64,000 nucleotides of DNA from Cyanophora paradoxa. Its lineage: Eukaryota; Glaucocystophyceae; Cyanophorales; Cyanophoraceae. The number at the start of each line of letters is the position of its first letter. The first letter of the stretch is position 1. Below are positions 52,351 to 61,857 of this stretch, one piece after another. The notes below the pieces were generated by a model that was given only the letters and a program-made list of their open reading frames with translations, did no database searches and had not been told where the DNA came from. Where the stretch lies: positions 54,827 to 118,826 of the forward strand of contig QPMI01000261.1 of assembly GCA_004431415.1 (NCBI GenBank). Reading direction: 5' to 3'. The position numbers and the translations under genes are program-made.

Positions 52351-54179
52351 TAGCCCGGCGCGGCGTACTAGGAGCAGCTGCGAATACTGCGACGCCGCCA
52401 CCCAGCAAGGTCAAGCCACGCATACGCGTGTGTGCGTGGGCGGGTCGACGTCAATACGTACGCGTGTGGGCGTGGGCGGGTCGACGTCGAAACTGCGCTT
52501 GAAGGGCGAGCAAACTGCTTCCCGCAGCGACTGCATTTGCCGCCGGGATGGACAGAGCTGATACTCATCTTCTTCTTCGTACGCGTGGGCGAAACGCCGC
52601 GGCGCCGGCCGCGCGGCCCGAGACCGCAGCTAGCGGGGCGCGCACCGGAACGCCGCGTAGCTATAGCGGGCGCCTACAGGTTGTCGCCTGCATGCGCAGT
52701 GCTTCCCGCAGCTAGTGCATTTGCCGCCGGGATGGCAGCCGCGCTGGTCATTGCAGGTCCCTGGACAGGACACTCATCTTCTTCTACGCCGCGCGCGGAA
52801 CCGAGCTCTCGCCCGCCGGCGCCGCACCGTGCCATGTGCAAAGCTGATGTTTCTTGTACCCAACAAAAACTCAAACTCGCAGGAGCTCTTTTTTCCGGCG
52901 CCCGGTACAACAGGTACTTGAGGCGGCCTAGCGCGCCACGCGCCACTTCTCGAGCCCGGGCATGTATGACAGAGTTTGTAGAGCGCATTGAGAGCATTCA
53001 GGAGCACGTGGTCTGGCGCATATAGCGATAGCAGGTGAGGCGCGACCTCGACATGTTTGCGCAGCCCCGCCCCTGCATTTTTTTCCGCCGCTCGCAGCGG
53101 CTACGATGCGATCCCACCTATACGAGAGCGCATGCAAAGAATCTCATCTTACAAAAAATGCTAACACAGAAAGTACGCCGCACCAATTCACCAGGGGAGC
53201 AAGGGAGGGGGTACCCCCCCTTGCAATAACACCGCCAAATTTAAAAGCACTGCGGCACCGTGGCATGCCGCAGTGCCGAAGAATTCAAATGATTTCGTGC
53301 CACGCCGTGACGGGCCGGGCCATGCATATGACCGTCGGACCGTTGGACGTGACGTGTCAGCGCCATGCCATGATGATCACGAACTCCGAGGCTCAGAACT
53401 CTCGGAAGCCCCGGGCCCGGAGAGCCTTGAACTTCGGAAAGTGACCGTCGGACTCAGTGACCGTGTGAGTGACCCGGTGACCCTTCGAATTCACTTCACT
53501 TCTCTGAAATGTGATCAACTTGGCAAGGGCCCGGCCCGGTCGACACAAGCTAGGCGGCAAGATTTGTAAAAAAAGACATAGCGTCACAGCGGACGCGGCT
53601 CGGGGGGTACTAGCAAAACCGAGAAGCACTAGCCACGGGTGGGAAGAGCTCGAGAGTGCATGGCGGCGAGCAACCAGCGCAAGCCGGAGCGAGCGCTCTT
53701 GGCAAACGTTGACCTGTCACTCAATCTCTTAACCTGCGCGACCGGCCAGCTGTTTCTGCCCGCTTCCCGGATCGACGACCGAAGTCTGGCCGAAGTCTTT
53801 CCGGCATCGGCACACGGCTCAACGATCTCTCTGGACGTAGTATAGCACTTTCGGGCGCTTCGCGCGCGCCCGGCGGCCCGGCAGCGCATCTCGGGCGCGG
53901 TAGCGAGGAGCGACTCTCGGATCTCTGGGCGCAGCTCGCCGGCAGGTGTCTTTCCTGCCTCCTCGATGCATATCCATCCGCTAGATATGACTTAAGCCGC
54001 CCGCGCAGCGTCTGCGTGCTGCGACGGAGGGGTGCCTCCCGGCGGCCCTCCTCCCGCGTCGGCAACGTGGCGCCGCTCACCCTGTATGCGTTTCGGGGCT
54101 CTATTATCGATGTGCGTACCTCTCCCGGCGGTCGTGGCTCGGTTCCGCTCACGGGAAGCGATCGCGCGCCGCAGATCAC

Positions 54180-54781
54180 TTTGCCCCCATCGCGTTTCGG
54201 TTGCACCTCGCTCTTCTTCGATGCCAGATGCCTCTAGCGGTACGGCCGCACTTCGACATGCATGTGTACTATCCGCGTGCAAGCTGTGACCCGCCGCCGC
54301 GCAGCCGGTGGCGCGCCCGGCCTCGCTGCGCCAAGGGGGGTGGTTCGCGGACCGCCGACCTTGAAACTGAGCCCCGCCGCCCGGAAGTGCGTGCTTCTCT
54401 TTCTCTATGTTAGATATGAACTATACGCGCTGCCTCCCGCCCAGGCGCTGCGCTTTGCGCCCGTAACTCTGCACCACCAGTTTGCCCCCATCGCGTTTCG
54501 GTTGCACCTCGCTCTGCTTCGATGCCAGATTCCTCTAGCGGTACGGCCGCACTTCGACATACATGTGTACTATCCGCGTGCAAGCTGTGACCCGCCGCCG
54601 CGCAGCCGGTGGCGCGCCCGGCCTCGCTGCGCCAAGGGGGGTGGTTCGCGGACCGCCGACCTTGAAACTCAGCCCCGCCGCCCGGAAGTGCGTGCTTCTC
54701 TTTCTCTATGTTAGATATGAACTATACGCGCTGCCTCCCGCCCAGGCGCTGCGCTGTGCAACCCTAACTCTGCACCACCAG
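54180..54781. repeat. direct tandem duplication, two 301-bp copies
   Basis: Copy 1 (54180-54480) and copy 2 (54481-54781) both begin TTTGCCCCCATCGCGTTTCG and end TCTGCACCACCAG. They differ at only about ten positions (for example CTTCTTCG/CTGCTTCG, GACATGCATG/GACATACATG). The short open frames inside are duplicated with the DNA and have no motif. The high identity implies a recent duplication. Confidence 0.9.
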
Positions 54782-55489
54782 ATAGAGACCTGCAGTCAGT
54801 TCACCACCACGGCGCCCACGGCGTGTCTAGGTGCGCTTTCACGGTATGAAACCACTTCATTGTCGACATAAGCTGGCTAAACTTCTGATATGCAGCGAGC
54901 GTCGCCGGGATGGCGAGGATGACCAACATGGCACCTCGGGAGACTTGCTACCCTGGTGCACTCGCCGGCCTCTTTTCGCTGTTTCTGGCTTCTCTAATCG
55001 ATGCGCACGTAGGCCGCTCGCTGTCGGTGGCGGCGGAAGCCCGCCGCTGGTCCTGCACCTTGGTGCCATCCGGAGCTGGCCGCATCTACTCCACTTCCGG
55101 AGCCGGCCGCCAGGAAAGCTGCGCTAGATCGACTAGATAGGAGATGAAATGCAATAGCTACAGACGCGATTGTGCCGCGCGTGCTTGGTTGTCGGGCTGC
55201 ATCACGTTTCTTGTTGGCATTTGAAATGGGATGCGGGTCGCGGGAATCCGCTCTGTAGCAATTGCATTACGCACGCCAACGGCACGCTAGCTGCGATGAA
55301 ACGGGAGCTAGCTGCACGGGAAGGGAGCGGGTGCGTTTGTATGGCGACCCTACTGTACCCCCCTATGACGTATGTCCGCGTCCGGACCATCTTGAAGCCT
55401 TGTGCGACGTCAGGCCTCGAGCTCATGATCAGATCAGGGCCTCAGGGGCCTCCGGGCCTGGCAGCACTTGTTCGAATTCTAGATCTGTG

Positions 55490-55950
55490 CAGTACTAGTA
55501 CTGTACATGTACATGTACATGTGCGGCTCCGAGGCTCGTCGAAGTCGACGTCGAGCCTCGGAGATCTAGAGAGACGTCGACGTCGACGTTGACCGTCGGA
55601 CCGTCGGACTAGTACTCCGCGCGCGGCCGGAACTTCGGGATCCGGTACCGTAGCCTAGTATACGTACTACGGTAGTACTACGCGCGCCGGCGCTCCGGCC
55701 GCGGCCCGGCCGCGCGGCCGCGCGCGGCGGGCCGTCGTCGTCGTATACGTATACCGTAGACTCCGTAGCTATAGTACGTGCGCCTTGTCTATCGATCGCG
55801 AGCCGCAGAGCTCCCGGAGTCCGGCACTGCTAGAAATTCAGTGATCGTGAGAGCTCCACCACGCGCTTAGCGGATCCGGATCGTCAGCGCAAGAGCTCGA
55901 TCGTGAGCGCTAGCTATGGCTGAGCTCCAGCGCTAGCGCTAGCGCCGTGC
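55490..55950. repeat. palindrome-dense block with 12-bp hairpin
   Basis: The block consists largely of short self-complementary words: TGTACATGTACATGTACATG, GTCGACGTCGAC, GTATACGTAC, CGCGCGCGG, GGCCGCGCGGCC, GCTAGCGCTAGCGC. A perfect 12-bp stem, CTCCGAGGCTCG (55527-55538) with CGAGCCTCGGAG (55552-55563), encloses a 13-nt loop that itself contains GTCGAC. No open frame or known element explains it. Confidence 0.7.
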
Positions 55951-56125
55951 GAGAACGACAACATTTGATCGCAGACCGGGGAGGAAGTCTGGCTGGGGTA
56001 TAGGTTTGCACTCTGCAACGGGCCGCGACCTCTCGCTTTCGACTAGCCTCGTGCGAGGCTTCTACAGATAGAAAGCTCGTGCGAACGGGATCACTGCGAA
56101 CGGGATCCGAGGCTCTCGTGGCTCG

Positions 56126-59100
56126 ATGGCGGGCCCGGAGCAGAGCGTGATCCTCGAGGAGGAGATAGACGAGAACTATGAACCGACGCAAGATGGCGCG
56201 TGCCCCGCTCCTCCCCTCCCTCGGCAGCTGATCCGGCGACGTGCAGAGATTCTCGAGTACGCCAAGTGGCTCGGCATGGACGCTGATGATGATAGGGATC
56301 TGTTCTGGATCGCACGGGAGGGCCTGAAGGCGCCGCTCCCTGAGAACTGGAAACCCTGGTGCGGTTGGTCTCTCGATCTGCTAGCTACCGGAGCTCCTGC
56401 GGCCCATACGCCATGGCGTCGATAAAAGTTGCTGAGGCTGCTGCGCGTCGCAGCAAGACGAGCGACGGCGAGATCTACTACTTCAACTTCGCAACCGGCG
56501 ACAGTGTGTGGGACCACCCGTGCGACGAGTACTACCGGAACCTCTATCAGGAGGAGAAGAAGAAGAAAGCCAACAGAAAGGGGACGGGAAGCCAGGTTCG
56601 GCCCCTAGCGGCTGATCAAATCATTCGCCGCGCTGACCGTGCGCAGCAGGCAGCGCCGGCCAGCCAGCCGGCAAGAGAGCGGAAGAAGCGCGTTGGGACG
56701 CCGAACATGGTTCGCGGGGCGCTCGGGGGCGGGGCGTGCAGCGCGCGGGGGCGGACTGACCGACCGGTGCAGCCGGGCGCGCTGGCCGACCGCGACCGCG
56801 ACGAGCTGATCTCCCCCAAGGTCCTTCCTTTTTGCTTCCTTTCTGCAGGCGCCCCGAGCCTAAGGCGGCGCAGGGAGCGCCGGCGGCCGGCTCGGGGATC
56901 TCGCTTCTGAAGCCGCCGCTGGGCAAGCCGCCGCTGCTCTCGAAGAGCCCGGTGTCGGGCGGGCTGTCGCCGCTGGGCTCGTCGGGGAGCGCGGGGCGGC
57001 CGCCGCTGCCGAGCCCGGGGCTCTCCTCGTCGCCGACGGGGGCGGGCGGCGCGGGGAGCCGCTGGAAGGAGGAGCTTGACGAGGCCGAGAAGCGCGAGCG
57101 CGAGCGCCTCACCCGCGAGAGCAACGAGCGCCTCGACCGGTGCCGCCCCCCCGCGCGCCGCCCGGAGGTGACGGGCGGGGCTGAGGGGCGGGGCCGGCAG
57201 GCTGCGGGCGGAGGAACGGGAGCGGGGGGAGAAGATGGAGCGGGAGATGCAGGAGCGGCTGGACCAGCGGCGGCGGGCGTTGGAGGGGGAGCACACGGCG
57301 GAGCTGCAGCGGCACCGGCAGGAGATGGAGCGGCGCTTCGAGCGGGAGAAGGAGGACCTGGCGAAGACGCAGGAGCTGCTGCGCAAGACGCGGGAGGAGC
57401 TGCTCGAGCGGGAGAACAAGGAGCGGCGCGAGAAGCAGCTCAAGGAGTTCAGCGAGCGCGCCGCCCGCGAGCTCCAGCAGCTCGAGCAGGACCACGAGGC
57501 CAAGAAGGCCCGCCTCCGTCGCGAGCGCGAGGAGCAGGAGGCGCGCGACAAGGCCGATCACGAGCGCCGGCTCCAGGAGCTGCGCTCGGGGCAGGAGGGG
57601 AAGCTGCGGGGCGAGGAGGAGGCGCTGCTCCGCAAGGCCCGCGAGGAGATGCGCGCCCGCGTGGACGCGCAGGCGGCGCGCGAGGAGGCCGAGCTGCGGG
57701 CCGAGCAGCAGGAGCGGCTCGCGCGGGTGCGGGCCGAGCAGGAGAAGGGGGCGCACGAGGCGGCGGGGGAGCTGCGGGCGGAGCTCGTGCGGCAGGCGGA
57801 GGCGGAGGTGCAGCGCGAGCTCGAGGCCCGCCGCGCCAAGCTCCGCGCCGAGGCCGAGGAGGCCCTCGTGCGCGCGCCCCGCCCCGCGCCCGCCCCGCCT
57901 CCTCACGGCGCGCAGGCCCGCGAGGGGGCCCGCTCCCGCTCCGAGACCCTCGAGCGCATGGAGCGCGAGGAGCAGGAGCGGGTCAAGCGGGTGCGCCGCC
58001 CCCGCACCGCCTCTGCCGCTGCCTCACGCCGCCGGCAGGCCAAGGCCGAGGCGGACGCGGAGGTGCGGCGGGCGGAGGAGGAGTGCAGGCGCCGCGTCGA
58101 GGCGGCGGCCCGCGAGGCCGACGCCGAGATCGAGCGCGCCCGCGCCGAGGCCCGTCGCCGGGCCCAGGAGGAGGAAGGTGCGCGGGGCGCGGGGCGGCGC
58201 GTGGCGGGGGCCGAGGCGGCGAGGAGCAGGGCGGGCGCTGGAGGCGGAGCGGGCGGCGGCTGCGGAGCGGGTGCGGCGCAAGGCGGAGGAGGACGAGGCG
58301 GTGCTCGTCCGGTCCGCCCCGTGCGCCCCGCCCAGCGCGCCGCCCTCACCCCGCTCCCCAGCGACGCCGAGGCCCGCCTGCGCGAGCGGCGGCGGCGCCG
58401 CGAAGAGGAGGAGCGCGCGGAGGAGGCCGACTGGCAGCGGCGGCGCGAGGAGCGGCGCAAGCAGGCGGACGAGGAGGCGCGCGGGGCGGGGCGGGGCGGG
58501 GGCGGGGCGGGGGCGGGGCTGACGGGGCGGTAGGTGATGGCGGAGATGGAGGGGCCCTCGCCCAGCGCCGCGACGCCCTCGCCTCTGTGTGCCCCGCGCC
58601 CCGCCCGCCCCGCCCCCGTGCGCCGCCCGTGCGAGGGGATTCGTGCGCAGGCGCGGGGGCGCTGGAGGGGGAGGAGGCGGCGGTGCGGGGCCGGCAGGAG
58701 CGCGCTCGCCGGGCTGCCGAGGAGGCCGAGCGGGCCGAGGCCGAGGTCTGCACCTCGCCTGCGCCCCGCCCGCCAGCGCCCCGCCCACGCCCCGCAGGCT
58801 GCCCGCGCCGCTGCCCGCGCCGCCGAGCGAGAGGCGAAGCTGCGGGAGCAGGAGGCCGAGGTCGAGCGGCGGGAGCGGGAGCTGCGGGAGCGGCTCGCCG
58901 CCCTCGGCCGGCGACGGCCTCCGCGGCGGCCGACGCCGAGGCGGCAGAGCGGAGGGCGCGCGAGCGGCAGCGCGCCGCCGAGGCGGCCGAGCGCACCGCC
59001 TCCGAGCGCCAGCGCGCGGCGGAGGCGGCCCAGGCGCAGGCGACGGCCGCCGAGGCCGACGCCAAGCGCCGCTCCGCCTCCGCCCTCTCTGCGGCCAGCG

Positions 59101-61309
59101 CGGCCGGCGCGGCAACGGGGCAGGGGAGGCGGAGGCGCGGCGGCGGGAGGCGGCGCTGGCGGAGGCGCGCGGGCGGCTGGAGCGGGAGGAGGCGGATCTG
59201 GAAGCCCGCCGGCGGCAGGCGGCCGAGTGCGCTGGGGCGCGGGGCGCGGGGCAGCGGGCGCTGACGGTGTGCAGGCGGCGGCGGGAGGTGGAGGAGGAGC
59301 GGGGGCGGCTCGAGCGCGAGGAGGCGGAACTGAGGGGGCGTGCCGGCGACCTGCCGCGCGCCCGCTCGGGGGCTCCTCGCCGCGCCTCGCCTCGGCGCGC
59401 GCGGAGCTCGAGCGGGAGCGGGCCGAGGTGGAGCGGGAGCGGGGCGAGGCGCAGGCGGCCCTCGAGCGCGCGCGCCGCCACGAGGCCGCCGCCCGCGCCC
59501 GCGAGGAGGAGGCGCGCGCCGCCCTCCGCTCCGCCGGCGGCGGCTCGGCGGCGGCGGCCCTCGACACGCACGCCCTCCTCGACGCCATCCGCCGCGAGTT
59601 CGCCGACAAGGCCCGCCGCCCGCGCCGCGCCCCCGCCGGCCCTGACGCGCGTCGCGCAGCTGCGGCAGCCGGCGCAGGGGGCGCTCGGGGCGGGGTTCGG
59701 GCCCGAGGTCGGGGCGGGTCCGGCGCCGTACCTGGCGATGGTGGAGGCGGTGCGGCGCGAGTTCGACGAGAAGCTCCGCGCCCTCCACGAGCGCGAGCGC
59801 GAGCGCGAGCGCGAGCGCGAGCGGGAGCGCGACCGCGAACGGGAACGCGAGCGCGACCGCGAGCGCGAGCGCGGTGAGCACCAGGCCGGCGCCGCCGCCC
59901 TCGCGCCGCCGCCCGACGGCCCCGCAGAGCGCGAGCGGGAGCGGGAGCGGGAGCGGGAGCGGGAGAAGGAGCGGGGGAGGTCGCTGTCGGCGGGGCGGGA
60001 GCGGCGGCTGACCGGGGGCGGCGCCTCGGGGGTGCTGCGGCTGGAGACGGGGGAGGAGGTGCTGGTGCTCTCGTCGCCCCGCGGGTGCGGCGGGCGCGGG
60101 CGTGGGGCGCCGCCGACGAGGAGCCCGAGGAGGAGGAGGCCGCCCCCGCCGCCTCTCCTCCGCCCCAGCCGCCGCGCCTCCCCGCAGCGCCCCCGCTCCG
60201 CGGCGCCCCGCCCCCGCTCCGCGGAGCGCCCCGCCGACTCCGGGAGCACCTCGGCGGAGGGGCGGGCGGGGGCCGGGGAGGGGGCGGCGCGGGGCGGCTG
60301 GTGACGCGGGAGCTGGACGAGGAGCGGCGGCGGATCAAGCGCGCGGCGGCCTTCCTCCACGAGCAGAAGAAGCTCATCCGGATGCGGCAGGGGGCGCTCG
60401 AGTCGGCGCGCGCCGACTGGAAGCGGGACCTCGCGGGGGCCTCGGGCGGGGAGCGGGAGGTGCTCGGCGAGGTGCGCCGCATGCTGGACGCCCAGGCGGG
60501 CGCGTCAACGAGGACGCCCGCCAGCTCCACGCCGCCCGCCGCCTCCTCTCGTCCGCCCGCCCGGCCCCGCCCCCGCCCCGCGCCCCGCTCACGCCCCGCA
60601 GCCTCCGCGAGCAGCGCCTCAAGCTGCTCGACCGCTACCTGCGGCCGGGGCGGGCCGGCTGCTGTGGGGGCCGCGGAGGGGCGGGGCGGGGGCGGCGCTC
60701 GGGTGCAGGTGCGGGGGAGCTCGAGGCGCTGGACCGCGAGATCGGCGCCCTGCTGCCCCGCTGCGCCGCTCCTTCGCCGACCACCACGAGGCCCCGCCGG
60801 CGGCAAGGAGAACCGCGCCCCCGACTGGGCCCCGACGGGCCCGACGGGCCCCGGGCAGCCCTGGCGCCGCGCCTCGGGCCCGACGGGAGCGGGCCGAGTG
60901 GGCGCGCGCGGGGCCCTACGGGGCGGCCTTCTCGTCGCTGCCGGGGAGCCCCGCGGGGAAGGCGGGCCGGGGCTGGGGCGCGCGCGAGGAGGGCCCCCTC
61001 GTTGCACACACGGCCTCCGCCACCCTCGTCACCAGCAGCCTCAGCAGCCGTCCCGCTTCGGGCGCACACGCCCCCGCTGCCGCCGCCGCCGCCGCCTTTC
61101 TCGGCAAGCAGGCTCCCGGGGCCGGCGACAGCGGCCTGCGCGCCAAGTGGCAGCGCTACTTCAGCGGCGGGGGGAGGAGGGCGGGCGGGTGGGCCCGGGG
61201 CCCGGGGCCCGCCCTGGAGGGCGACTACGTGAGCGACCTGCTGAAGGGCCACAGCGCCTGGCTGCACGACTTCGTCGCCCAGCTCCCGCAGGGCCCTCGC
61301 CGCCCGTAG
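56126..61309 (+). CDS. Cep164-like centriolar/basal-body protein (WW domain and long coiled coil)
   Basis: ATG 56126 starts [23 protein letters not shown]-donor intron joins TQD to [19 protein letters not shown], then [19 protein letters not shown] further intron (56359-56453) leads to the rest of the WW domain: [37 protein letters not shown]. This N-terminal order is diagnostic of Cep164, the distal-appendage protein that docks basal bodies and starts ciliogenesis. After a Ser/Pro/Gly linker ([17 protein letters not shown]), a very long Glu/Arg/Ala coiled coil runs through about 57060-60480 with several short introns. It includes Glu-Arg dipeptide runs at 59787-59875 and 59930-59978 encoded by GAGCGC/GAGCGG repeats. 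The C-terminal exons read [29 protein letters not shown] and [17 protein letters not shown], ending at TAG 61307-61309. This implies a flagellated cell. Confidence 0.85.
59787..59875 (+). repeat. GAGCGC hexamer repeat encoding Glu-Arg dipeptides
   Basis: Imperfect tandem GAGCGC/GACCGC/GAGCGG units inside the Cep164-like coiled coil give an (ER/DR)n run. A second block lies at about 59930-59978. Both are likely length-variable. Confidence 0.85.
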
Positions 61310-61857
61310 TCGCGACTCCTCCCGCTCCGCCACCCCTCCGGCGGATCCCGCCTCTCCCCACCCGCCCCCGCAAGTAGAGTAGACAAGTGCTCCTTCCGGC
61401 CTTGCCACTTCCCACTCCGTATGGTATTTCAAGTTTTACCGTAGTACGCATAAATACAGACTGAATATAGGTTTTACCCGCGAATAAGACTCTCTTGAAG
61501 AGAGCCACTGGTAGAGATCATCGTGGCGCGGCATGACTAGCACTGTGGCACCGTTGAAAGAGTACTACGGTAGGTCTAAGCGAATCGAAAGCTCGCCAAC
61601 TGGTTGATACTCGATATCAATATCGATAAGCGAAAGGGCTGACATGCTAGAACCGTACGCGTTGGACTAGAATCGCGAACTATTCGGTCTCTAACATGGT
61701 GGGGCCGCCTACTATTAAAATCTTCGCGACGAGAAGGGTCGCCTGTCCCTCCTATCCTATGACTGTCCTACTAGGCTAACCTCTGCCCTCGAGCGCTGCG
61801 TTGAGCTCGCTTCGCTACGCGCTAGGGAATGATGAGAGCGGGGGCGGCGGGGCGGGG
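61310..61857. other. intergenic between convergent genes
   Basis: Lower-G+C spacer with GATATCAATATCGATAAG (near 61612) and other palindromes. It presumably contains the two 3' untranslated regions, and no gene is seen. Confidence 0.5.

Larger units (their letters stand above)
51228..56125. other. 4.9-kb gene-poor, repeat- and palindrome-rich island
   Basis: No gene is supported here. The island holds, in order: a GATCATCGGATCA element (51398-51410), a 27-bp G tract, an array of roughly 190-bp repeats, a near-perfect GC-box palindrome around GGTACC (53199-53224), three copies of TGACCGTCGGAC, a 301-bp tandem duplication, and a palindrome-dense block at about 55490-55950. Open frames of 60-200 codons are explained by the repeats or have no motif. 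Composition is lower in G+C than the flanking genes except in the 190-bp array. Confidence 0.5.

Noticed and set aside
53199-53224. GC palindrome around GGTACC as a transcription terminator
   Set aside because: The near-perfect stem has no adjacent gene end and no T-run, and bacterial-type termination does not apply here.
54180-54781. CRISPR-like direct repeats
   Set aside because: Only two 301-bp copies directly abutting, with no spacers, in a eukaryotic nuclear context.
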